From positions 11,631,536-11,695,535 of the forward strand of contig CM055191.1 in NCBI GenBank assembly GCA_029224185.1: a DNA stretch of 64,000 bases. The letters run 5' to 3'. Position 1 is the stretch's first letter, and each line of letters starts with the position of its first letter. Position numbers and translations under genes: made by a program. Shown piece by piece: positions 9,781 through 22,387 of the stretch. The notes below the pieces were generated by a model that worked only from the letters and a program-made list of their open reading frames with translations, was not told the DNA's origin and made no database searches. This DNA comes from Karalla daura (lineage: Eukaryota; Chordata; Actinopteri; Chaetodontiformes; Leiognathidae).

Positions 9781-12647
9781 GAACTTCTGAGAAGATCGCC
9801 TCTGCCAGAGTCTCAGGTAAAGAAGAAGTATTTAATCTGTTCATCTCTGTTGGGTGATTTTCTTTTTTTTTTGTACCTTCCAGTCTTCCAGACTTTACCT
9901 GGACCATATTCAGGTTTATGATGCAATGAGGCACGCCCAGCAACTGTGGAAGCTTGTAAATCTCTTAATCTAATAACTAGAGATCTATACATCCATACAT
10001 CTCATGTTGCTTCAGTTTTAAAATATGAATGATTTTTCTTTCCTGTTTTTTAAATGGTGAGTTTGGATGTGTTTGTAACCTGTAGCTGTGTCATGGTGAA
10101 TTGAGTCTTTCTCACTCATGTAGTTTGTTATTCACTTGGACTGTTTTACAGGACTGCTTTCCTCCCCTGTGTTTTGGCCCAGGGTTTTCTTGGCCTCCCA
10201 GATTCCAGAGAAACACAGTGTGACCTCGGCACACACTCCCTCCCACGGTGTTGTTGCAAACATTGCCAGATCAACCCAGAAGAGCAAGGTCAGCTGCAGA
10301 CAGTGATTTCAGTACTTTTCCAAGGATTGCTGTAGCTATAACTGGAAATGTGATCTGCATCGGTAAAGCAACTATGTCACATCCTTTACAGACAGTGACA
10401 GCCACAGCTCTGTTAGTGGTTGTGAGTAATGGCGGAAATAGTCCGGAAACTGTTCAGAAGTGTTTGGCCCGACTAGACATTCCCTCGAGAGTTCAGACAG
10501 CAAAAACGAAAAAAAAAAATTGCAACTGCATGTCAAAAAGGGCTGCAGTGCACTCAATTTTTTCGATCATCCTGGAGAAACAGAGCAGCAGTTTTGTTAT
10601 GAAACTGCTGAGTCTGCTTGAGCTTGCTTTGAGGCAACCAAAAACTGGGTTTATAGTCAGAATACAAGCAATACAAATTGCCATCTTTGGATGACAACAA
10701 TGTCGCAGGCAGGAGCAAAAAGCTCAAGTGAGGTCACGTCTGTGCCTCCATGGACTCGACTCATCCAAACAGCAAATTAAAAAAAGGGAAGAAACCACAG
10801 TAGAGGAAATTAAAAGAGCCCCCCCTTCATTCCCACTCTTTTTGGATAACTGTGGTTATAATATTGCAACCAGTGGGGAAATGGTTATCATATAAGAAGA
10901 ATGTAGCAATGTGGCCATCCTCTGTTCATGATGATAGAAAGAAATTTTTGCGTGATGTCTTTCCAAACCAAACAGAGGCACGAAAGCCAAACACAACATG
11001 CATTTGGAAGCTGTTGAGTCGCTTTTCAACAAACAACCACAGTCAGTGCTCCAGATTAAACCACTTCTCGTCTAGCAGCATGGCTTGAGGTACATTTCAC
11101 ATTAAGCCTTTGTGGTTTTTGGTAGGAGAATGTCATGTTCACCACGCCCAGAGACTTTTAACATAGTTAGCAACAGTTTCTGTCCATGACAAACCGATGA
11201 CAACTTTCCATTGCTTGAGTCAGCTTAGGGGTCATCCACAATGACTAATATTTCCTCTGTGTAAAGAGCTGCAGATGCATCGACCTAATGTGAGCTACAG
11301 ATGCTCCCCAGAATGCTACCCAGAGCAATAAACTGCATCCTCAGAGCCAGAAATCTGTCTGATCTAAATAAACTGACTTTTTGTATTGTTGCATAACATG
11401 CTCTTGAATGTCTCCATCGCAGACTGTTTATGCTGCAAACTGTTTCCACAAAAAGACAGTTATCGGACGTGTCAGCTTGGTGTCACAGCTCCAGCACTTT
11501 ATTAGAAGCCTTACATGGTATCATCTTTTATTATAACCTCAGAGGATCCAGGAACAGGGAAGACATCCAGAAACACAGAACTTAATGCTGAAACCTCGTC
11601 TCGTTTTCTCCTCACTCACAACTTTTGTCAAAGACATGAAGAGAAAACAAAACATATGCAAGTTAATCTGAAAGAAAAGAAAAAGTTTGCACACAGAGCG
11701 AGTCTTCTACTGTATCTCCATATTTTTTTTAATCAAATATTTTCCTCTACATTTAATGCAACATCTTTTCAAAGCTTAAAAGATACAAAAGCTTGTGAGG
11801 ATTTATTCAAACACAAAGGATAAAAGTTCAAAGATAAAAGGTACTGCTGCTTTGTGGGATTCATGAGTCAATGTGTGACAACACCAACCTGAGGAGAGAA
11901 GTTGCTCTACAGACGCACAGAGACAAGGAGGCAGGTCATCTCCTGGTCTTTGGATGTGTCGAATACAATATGTGTGCCTGTTGCTTTCAGCTCTGATTAA
12001 ACAGCTGGTTTCAGTAGTACGTTAAAGGTTAAGAAATACTTGTTATGCAATATATTAACCTTCAGATATCTAACACCCATTAAGAAAGAAAAAAATCAAA
12101 ATTGCCCCCTGCCTTCAGGTACAGGCAGGAGTGTGTTGGGTCTCACCCATAAAAACTAAAATAAAAACTATATATGTATACATATATATATTAAAAAGAG
12201 CATCTGTAACATACTGAGCATACTGCACTTAACATATGATCTTTATTTTGATAGTTTGATGGTATTTTACTTCAAGAATCCTCTCTTGCACAAACAGACA
12301 GTGAAACCGGGGATGTCCTGCCTCTTTGCGATCGTGTGCGTCTGAATGCGGGGTGACACGGCAACTGCAGCCGGGCTATAATCACAAAAGCACATCCTGA
12401 GAGAAAATGAATCCCACTCACACTGTACAGTTGTAGAACAACAAAAACACCTTCCTTGGATTAATCAAAATAGTTTGAGGCTATCAAAATATTGAAATTG
12501 AAATTTATGTTTGACACAGTCTACCAGAAAAGCTCTGCTGGGACACATGTAATATTTAACACGCTATGATTACTGTGCTTTTCTCATTTATGTTCATCAT
12601 TAGAAAAATAGATTCTGTCAGGAAGGAATGATTCGACTTTACAACAA

Positions 12648-12666
12648 TATGTGTGTGTGTGTGTTC

Positions 12667-12703
<37 letters not shown>

Positions 12704-12710
12704 ATTGTGT
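12648..12710. repeat. GT microsatellite just downstream of the ROR stop
   Basis: Interrupted GT run, read as CA on the transcript strand, beginning about 20 bases past the stop codon and therefore inside the 3' untranslated region. Confidence 0.9.
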
Positions 12711-12731
12711 GTTTGCATATTGTGGGAATCA

Positions 12732-15700
12732 TCAGTGCATGGTCCCTGGCAGCAGCTCTGCCTCGGAGGCAAACAGCTCCTTGTAGAGCGGTGGGAACAG
12801 AGAGTGAGCGGTGAGCGGGTAACGCTGGCTGAACCAGCGCAGCTTCTCCATGTGCAGCGTGCACAGCGAGCGCAACACTGCCATCCTCTGGTACAGCTGC
12901 AGACAGGACACAGACACAGTGAGGGACACCTCCTGCTACAAGTTCAGAAAGCCCGGAGACTCGTACGGTCTGATGCCATCCAGTAGCTGCTGTTTTCTGA
13001 GACACATTACCTTGTGCATTAGACTCTCCTGGTTGTCTCGGTGCAGGATGTGTGTGAGTCCCAGCTCCACGTTCCTCTGCACTCGCTGGACTCTGCCTCT
13101 GTCCTCCAGACATGGACGATCTGCACAGAAAGCACAGAAAATTAGAAAACATTTTTTTGAAAAAAGGATATGATAGAATCAAAGCACTTAACATGCAGAC
13201 TATACATTTATGATAGCCAGCCTGGTTCACTGTGTGGTTCTTTGGTGCTACCATGTCTATTTACAGCCACTGGGGGGCGGAGAAGCTCATTGTGTGGGAA
13301 TAAATGGGGAAGTGAGTGTATGAAACCGTTGGGTAAATGCAATTATCTGCTGATATTAAAAGCTGCTCAGTGACTTTAACAAGATCAATATTTAAAGAAT
13401 TATGTAGCGAAATCTTCTCACAAAATGTCAGATACTCACAATGACTAAGCTAATGATGCCATGGATGTTTAAGTCTGGGTTTCCCCAGCAGTCAGTCAGA
13501 ACTGAAGAAGCCTCTTGAATGAGATGTAAAACGAGTCCAGCTGCTATGACTTACAACTCCCTGGATCACCTATGTCCTATATATCTATCTCAATATCTCA
13601 TATCATCTTTTCGCAGGAGGTTTCTAAACCCCTCACATCTGGCCTTAATAGGTCCAATGGGTCAGGTGATCCTTGGCGTGCTAATCAATGGCCAGGTAGT
13701 CACAATGGCCTCTTGGAAGAGTCAAGACTCCAAGACAATGAGTTCAGCTGCAACAACTTACAACTCCTTGGATTATGACTACTGTTTGGTTCATCCATTA
13801 AGGAAGCACTGATGTGAATTTTCATTAACCAGGTAGTCTCATACCAAAATAAAAGCCCTAACCCTCATTCAGGAGGTCTTTTTTTTTCTTTTCTTTCTTT
13901 TTGCACAGAGGTTCCTTCAGACAGCACTGCAGCACATATTTAGCCCATTTAGCTGTTCTGCACATGAAATCAGGGGCCACAAGCAGGAAGTTGTGCAGGA
14001 ATGAGCTCCCAAACTGGAGTCAGGTGAGCTGGCCACAGAAGCAGGGTGGAGGCCACTGCAACTTCAGGAAATACCAGAAGCTCTATACTAGCCTTTCAAA
14101 AAGCTCCAACTTACTCATTGCATTTAAATATAATACTTCTTACTTTTTTATGTTTTAAACCTTTTGTACAAAATGTAACACAAGGGAGGGTTGAGGTTAC
14201 CTGTGTTGATCAGCACCAGAGCACTGAAGAGAGCGATCTGGTGCTCAGTGAGCTTCAGAGCACACATGCCATGAGCAAAGTCGAAGACTGCTGTGATTAA
14301 ATCACCACATGCTGCAAGAAAAGAAACCACAGAGTGCTGATTAGCAAACATATTTATATGCTGTTCTCAGCGCACAGAGGCTTTCAGAAACGTCACTGCG
14401 CTTTAGGACATCCTCACCCAAAGACTTGAAGACTTCAACTCCGGCAAACTTCCCGTCGAAGAAGACCGTGTTGTTCTCCGTGTTGAAGTAGCGACTCATC
14501 CTGACTAGAACCACCTCCATGGAGCCTGCAGGGAGGACGGAGGAAGAAGGAGAAGAGGCGTGAACTTAAAGACAAGATAAGGGTAGATAGATTAGACTGC
14601 GGTAGATTCTTGAGAGTGTGATAAACTTGCCAGTCTTCAGGAGGGCGATCTGGTCGTTCTGGCTGAGCGTTCGGAAGCCCGGGATGTGTTTTGCAAACTC
14701 CACCACATACTGCACGGCATCAGTCAGTCGGATAGCACAGTGCTGCCACATCTCATCCACCGTCTGAGAGGGAGAGCAGCATGGGACAAGACTGATGGTC
14801 GGGTGTATTCCCACAGCATTTCAGAGGACAACATTTTGACTAAAGCAGCTGCTCTCCCTACAAATGAATTCATCTGCTTATTAAATATAGTTGCATTTCA
14901 ACATTTGTCCAAAAGAAGCAAAGAAGTTATTAGCTTGAACATGGGCTTCCTGTGTTCAGAGAGAGAGAGAGAGAGAGAGGAAGAGGAGGGGTGGAAATGA
15001 TGAAACAATCTGAGTTTTCTCTTTGATGAATCGAAAGTAACCTTATCCACAAGCCATCACAAATGGCTTGCTTTGTTTTGAGACTGCCTCAGTGAGGTCC
15101 TAAACATGCAAGAGGCAGCCAGAGAGCTGGGTGCAGCTGTCAGGGTCAGGGTGACGCACCTTGCTCTGGTAGGTTTGGATCTCCTCTCTGTTGAACAGCT
15201 TCCACCTGAGAGCCTGCAGCTCCTCCACTCTGTACTGGCTGGTCTCTCTGTGGGAGCGCACTATGCTGCCGCACAACTCATCTGACAGAAAAGAAGAAGA
15301 AAGACAGACTCATGTAAATAATAGAAAGAACAAGCCATCTCTATGCATGTTAACCCAATGTTACAAAACGTTTGCTCACCGATGTTTCTCAGGGAGTGAG
15401 GATAGAGGCTGTAAGGATCTTCAAGATGGTTGTATGGATGGATGCCCATCAGATCATGAGATGCCTGTCTGGAGTCATAACCTGGCACGAGGAACAGAGA
15501 AGATAGATGAATACAGTAGGGAGAGCTGGGTTCATACACCTGGTAAAAAAGGGTCTGATACAAGTGCTTTTCAAGCACTTCAAAGTCTTTCTGGAAGCTT
15601 TTCCAGCGCAGTCCATCCAGCTATCATCTTACCCACTTCGTTTCCAACACATGATGGGGAATACACCCTGGATCGGACCATCACAGGGCACACACACACA

Positions 15701-15827
15701 CACTTGTTGTGATTTAATGTGAATATAAAGAAGATTTCCAGCTCTCTCAAGCATTTAATTGAAAATTCAATCACTTTCAACCCCCCATGTCAACCCTGTG
15801 ATGGGTTTTTGGACCTTATGAAGTGAG

Positions 15828-15913
<86 letters not shown>

Positions 15914-18900
15914 TACACCTCAACAGGCTCACCTCTTAGCTCAGAGTGTCCCATGGTGTCCCCCCGGCCCTGGGACCTGGACGTGGGGGAGGCAGCAGAG
16001 CCTCTGTAGATCATCCCCGCCACCTGCGAGTCGTTGGGGGAGCACACCAGGTACGGGTGCACGTCAGCGGCGTAGGACAGCAGCTCGCTCTCCCCGTTGA
16101 AGCCGTAGGCGCCGGGCTGCAGGAGCTGCGGGGAGCGGTCCTGCCGGGCCTTGCTGGGGTAGGAGAGGATGGCCTGGTGCTCGCCCTGCAGCTGCTGCTG
16201 CTGCTGCTGCTGCTGTTGCTGCTGTTGCTGCCTGTGCCGCTCCACCTCAGCAATCAAAGAGTCCCGCTGCCGCTTGGACATCCGCCCAAACTTCACCGCT
16301 ACGGTACACAGGAAGTGAACAGTGAACGAACGCCATCTCCTCTGAACTAATGCTGAAACGCTACGGCGTCTTTTGTGAAGCGGCTGCTGCGTGTCATCTC
16401 CCCCCCCCCCCCCCCCCCCCCGTGTGTGTGTGTGAGAATCGTCTACTGGATGATGAAATAGAAATATGAATGCAAATGTTCCAGCGAAACGTGCTTGTGC
16501 TGGGGTCTCACCGTCTCTGCTCATGCCCTGTGCCAGGCACTTCTGCAGGCGGCAGTGCTGGCAGCGGTTGCGGCTGGCCCGGTCGATCTGACAGTTGCTC
16601 TGCCTGGAGCAGGAGTAGGACACGGTGGGCAGCTGGCTGCGCCGGAAAAAGCCCTGAGACGAGGTGAATGCACGGCATTAATGCAAACTGAGGCCCTGGT
16701 TCGTAAAGGCAGACACCGGCTCAGGGAGACTTTCAAGGAGCAAGTTGTAAGAAAGACAAACAGGACACACGCTGTTTTTAAAATGATTTGCAACACGTCC
16801 TGAGCGCTTCGTTCAACAGCTCGGCCAATATGCTCATTAGCTTATTGTCACTCTTGCTATGAGTTGAAATAGTTGATATCACCCTTACAGTATAAACCTA
16901 TGCTCTCAGAGTGGATTACGAAACAGAGAGTGGTATCACTGCCACCATCTCTTCATATCAAAGTTAACGCTGTCAACCAAAATAATGAGCTGTGGTTTCC
17001 ACTGCTGGTAAATTTTGTGTATAAGTGCGAACGAATACGTGCTTGTGATGGCGTCCTCTCACCTTGCAACCCTCACAAGTGATGACTCCATAATGCACCC
17101 CCGAGGACTTATCACCGCAGATCTTGCATGGGATAACTTCAATCTGGGCTGAATGAGAGCAGACGTGAAAGCAGTTCAGTAAACATTCGTGACTTCTCTG
17201 CACACGGGTCCACGGTAAAATGTGTAACACACGAGTAATCAGACAAATCAAGCAACGCAAATGGCGCCAGATCCTGATGACAAGCATGTGCTGCAGGAAA
17301 CAAGTCCATTGAGTAAACTGCCCATCCATCCCTCCATCCATCTATTGATTATCTTTCCTGTTTTGTACCCAACAGTCACATACATACACACACACACACG
17401 CATACTCACTCTAATTAGGTATGCATCTTTAGGGCTGTTGGAGGAAACCAGAGAAAGTCCACACGCACACAGGGAGAACATGTAAACTCACAGAAAGAAC
17501 AGGATCTGAACCAGGGATGGGCCTGATTACTATTCGTGCCCAATATGAAGTTATAACTTCAGATTCTTTCTTTCTGTATGAGAACACTATAATCTCAGCA
17601 ACAAACAATAGTTGCTAGAATTTTTGATGTTTACTGGCTCATAAATGATTGAAGCATGTGGAAAAACAGTGCACAGCTGCATCACTGCCATACCAAAATG
17701 TACCAACAACTCAATGACACAGCACTTTTCTTTTTTCTTTTTTTTTGACGCCAAAAGCTAAACTGGAAACTGATTCCCACCATGAGAAACTTGTGTCTAC
17801 AACTTACGTTGTGCTGTACTTCCCCTTTACCATCTATCAGTTGCTGTGCGACAAGAGCAGACCAAAGGTATTTTCCTCCCCTGCATCATCTGCCTTAATA
17901 AAAAATGAAGACAAATAACATCAAATACGCCAAGGAGAGAGTCTTCTGAGGACGTGGAATATTTGCAAGTGGAGAAAGGCGGAGAATACGAAGGTGTCAA
18001 CCTCAGAGTGCTTTTAAGTGGTTGCCTGGCTTCTCTTTCACTCTGACTGTCCCTCTTTCATGTCATTTCTTTCTCTGTGAATCCTTCTCTGTCTCGCTCA
18101 TAAAGGACACAGCTGCCAGTAATGAACTCTCTCTCCCTCATCACTGCCAGTAATGGCCATCCCCCTTCACCCCCCCCATACCCCTGATCTCTGCAAACTC
18201 TCACGCCCCTCAGGTCTTTTTTTTTTTTTGGGAGGGTGGCGATTTTCCTCAGAATCGTATACAGTGGAAAAAAAAAAAGTCCAGTCTGACAAACAGGTGT
18301 GAAGTTACAAACGCAGCAGAAAGGCACACACAGAAAGAACACACATTATTGCAATTTTGGAACGATCTTTTTATCGATCCCTCTTATCTCCTCTCTTCCT
18401 TCCACGCACGGCGACGTGACTGCTATGTCTGCGCATTGGCGCTTATATGCAATAGTATTTCCGTGCATAACTGTGTCAGATTTGTACACGAGTGTGTGTT
18501 AGTGTGTCAGTGTGTGCCCTCTTTATCTGGTGCCACGAGGATCGACCGAAGGTTCCCGAGGAGGGACGACCCGCCTGAGGTCGATACAGGCTTTAAACGC
18601 CAATGGCGAGCGTGAGCATGCGTGACGGAGCAGAAACGCTGGCTGCGCGTGCTGCTGTTATTGTTTGATTAACCTCAGGATTTACCATGATAAGAATTTG
18701 TTCGATTTAACCAGATATCAAGACTGCGAAAGACAAATGGGCAAAAACAAAGACAAACACAAAAGGCACCCCACAGAGGTGCTTTCTGACACCTCCGTAT
18801 CATGTATTACTATTATCATTATATAATATAACTTTACCATAAAATGAAATTACTGAGGCACTCCTGTGATTGTGTATCTGTCAGCAGTGCAGGACAGGAA

Positions 18901-20747
18901 GAGAGAACATAAGTGGTCCCTGTTTTTTTTTGTTTTTTTTTTCACAATTTCAGTTCTGATTGTCAACCTCAAACAACAGGAAATCCACTGTGACCCACAA
19001 CCTTTCACTGTTCATACATACGCTCACACACAGCAATCACACACTGTTCCCCCCACCAATAACTTTCCACACAATTAGCTGACTTCTTAGGTGATTTTTT
19101 TAATTTTTTTATTTATAAAAGGTCATCTGTCTAATGCAGCAGTGTTTTAACATCGCGACAAAAATGAAAACTTTAAGACCTCTGCGCCACTCCAGCCTGG
19201 CCCTGGTGGTCCAGGACTGTCCTAACTGCACGTAGCTCTGTGTGAAAAAGCAGATGAAGCAGGATCTGAACACCGAGGCATAACAGTCAGCTCTGACTCT
19301 GAACGGCGAGCAATCGAGCCCAGCATCGCTACTGTGGGTGCGCGAATGCCAGTGACAGATACAGAAAACAGGAAAAGAACCAAACCACGTTTATCTCTTC
19401 CAGGGGAGTTAGCGTGCACTGTAAAATGCAAATATAATCTCCATCCAATCTTTTTCAAATGGGTTTCATGACATGCTTCTGGGCCCTTGCAGGGATACAC
19501 CCTATAAGTGTTTTTTATGCAACTAATTTATGACTACTGTTTGGCTTTTAAAAAAAAAAAACATCTATATTACTCTTGCTTTTCTTACTTAACTACCTCT
19601 ACTGTACTGCCAACTTTATTGTAACGTTGCATGAAATTTCCTTGTTGTGGGACAAATAAAGTGATAGTCTCATCTATGTTAACCTTGTGCCATCCTGAGC
19701 CTTTTACAGACAGTTCGTTCACATAGTTCACGAGGTTCACCAATGAACCTATTCACATTTGTCTGAAAATCATTCAATCTTTCGTTACTCTCGTCTCAAA
19801 AGTGTCCTCGGCATCACACTATGAAGGTGATATTTTCAAAAGATAAATCACACTTTATAATGTATCTATATGTCTAACTATCTATTAATTTATCTATCTA
19901 TCTTTTATGTAGCATCCCAACTTGTTTGGAATCAGCTTGTGTGAGACAGCGATGCAAAATTTCACAACATTTTAAGCTTTTTGTTCCCGTATAACATAGA
20001 GCTGAAGATGAGGCTTTTGGGTTAAAAAAATCACATTTTTGCCGTTGGTCTTCATTTTTGTGAAACTTGTTGAATTTGCATTCGGTTTTATCTCATCACT
20101 GTGTCTCATTAACATGACCCAGTGTGGAAGTAAGTATAACCACAATACCTGGTGCAAAGATGTGCGAACATATTCAAACTGTTTGAAGATGTGAAATAGT
20201 GACAAGGCCTGGGTACAGTAGATACGTGGCAATGGAAATATTCTGGTCTGTCAGTCAAAAATAAACGAGCAACACCTCCCACACTTCCGCATGCAAAATT
20301 TACCCAAAAGCTCAAAGACGGACTGATTCACATTTTTCAGTGGGCACTGTGACTGATCAATCGTTCACACACGCCCGATCAAACAAGCGATTTTCATTGT
20401 GGACACAAACGTAACTATAAAGTAAAACGCGTTTAGTTCACAAGTTTGAGTTCTTCATGTGTTGAATGAGTAAGGAATTCTGGATAGCTGCAACTATCAA
20501 GCGTGGTGGCAATCATTTAGAGCGCTACATCTGGGATTTCTGAGATGATAAGTGACAAAAAGTAACCGTAATTTGTCACCTTTACTTCCGGAAATGTATG
20601 TCCGACATCAAACACTGAGTACGTTATAAGAAAAAGCAAAAAAACCCAAAACAAAAACAACGGTAGGAATGCTGAATGACTGAGTTTCAACATGGATTGT
20701 CGATTCCGTCTTTGCGATTTGCGATGTAGTGTGCAGTATGTGTGTGC

Positions 20748-20781
<34 letters not shown>

Positions 20782-22344
20782 GTGAGTGTGCGCTTAAAAT
20801 CATATTGTCAGCAGTCTCTTCTTTGCACTGTAAACGGACAAAGAACCTCAACCTTCCTCTGACGGAAGTTTACCCTTAGTACATACACACACACACAAAC
20901 ACAGGCACGCAGGGGTGCAACACACATACAAACACACACACACACACACACACACAAACTAACAGTAAGTATGATATTCCTTTACACAAAGACCGTTAAC
21001 ATACCAGCTTCTTCATCGTAACGCACTATTTAGCCCAGCCTTGAGGGTCTATACAAAGTTAATGGCATCACTTTTTTTAAGGCCTATGTTATTTTACTTT
21101 AAATGATTTAAACAACAATAATCTTAATCTTTAAGAATATAAAGAAAAGGAAATGGTTTTCCCCATCTGTTCCGCATACAAAATTTTAATTTAATGTCAC
21201 ATTGTTTTTACTGTAACACAGCACGCGAATAATTAAAACTATTGTGAAATACCTGTAGCTCAGAGGAGAGTGTATGAAATACCAAGACAGCGCATGACGG
21301 ATATAAAAAATGCACACATCTGCACTTAACAAAGCACAACAAATAAAATGCCAATGTCGACCAAAGATCGATTGCTCCCTCCGCACAAAGCCTTAAGCAC
21401 AAAGTTAAAAAATTATAGTTGACTCACTCCAAAATAAAAATAAGTGGCAGTATTACAGCACTTATCAAATCTTATCTTACTAACTACCATTAGGAGTTCT
21501 GAGTGCATTTTTTTACAATGATCTTTTTCTTTCTATAAAATGAGAGTGATCTACATTACCACCAAATTATTTCCCTTATTTCAGGCATTTCCGAGGTTTT
21601 GAAGGCCATCGTTCTGTGGAACCTATTTTGTTGCTAAGCCTATCTAGACAATCATCTCACAGCCATGACACGTCTGTGGTTGTCACATACGTCTAGAATC
21701 GGACTGAGCCTCTCGTTCCCTCAATGTGAGAATGCCTTCAAAACCGTGGTTCATTCATTACTTGACAACAACAGACTGAGGAAAACTACCCTGTCGCGTC
21801 TGAGAAGATTATCAAAGGTGATCTTAACAACAGTTACCATCAGATTTGCCATATTTTACTTTGAAGTGCCGCCTGAATTTGGGGGTGTTTGAAAGAGGTA
21901 ATGTTTTGACAGCACCTCGGCGAATGAATCAGCCCGACTGTTGTATTTCGTTTACCATGTTTTTCGGGGGGAATGTGTCACCTGTGTCTCTGATCTCGGC
22001 TTTGATCTAGAGCCAAACGCTTTTGCTGCTTTTGGAAGAGCTGTGCAGGTTTTTTGCACCCAGAGGAACAAGGAAATCCTTTCTGATAAAGAAACTGTAG
22101 ACGAATCTTCACAGGAATCCCCCCCCGCACACGACAACAAAGCCCCAAGTGAAATGAGTGCGTGCGGCGCCGGTGCATTAAGTCATTAATTGCTTATCAA
22201 TGAAGAAAATGAATCCATACGCTCGGTAAGAGGAGCCTCCTTTTCTCTCTCTCTCTCTCTCATGCGCAGTCTTCACTGTGCACAGCTGCACAGCTGAGAT
22301 AGGCTGCATCTAGGCGCCATCTAAGAAGCAGCTGTAGATCTCTG

Positions 22345-22387
<43 letters not shown>

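Larger units (their letters stand above)
9408..12731. other. ECM1-ROR intergenic region with likely ROR 3' UTR
   Basis: No coding exon supported. It holds a SINE-like fish repeat at 9612-9780. The right part probably carries the ROR 3' untranslated region: TTTATT (AATAAA on the minus strand) occurs near 12242, 11800 and 11497, and the last lies in a context suitable for a transcript end. A reading frame of 148 codons at 10248-10694 resembles no family and is not called. Confidence 0.5.

Noticed and set aside
10248..10694. 148-codon frame right of the ECM1-like gene
   Set aside because: Composition is not protein-like, no family resemblance, and no splice or promoter context.
12556..13254. 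232-codon minus-strand frame
   Set aside because: Out of frame with the ROR exons it overlaps and runs through a GT repeat; a shadow of the real gene.
15877..16623. 248-codon frame taken as one exon
   Set aside because: It is two ROR exons (15933-16298 and 16512-16653) joined through an intron that contains the poly-C/GT run; splice sites and phases show the intron is real.
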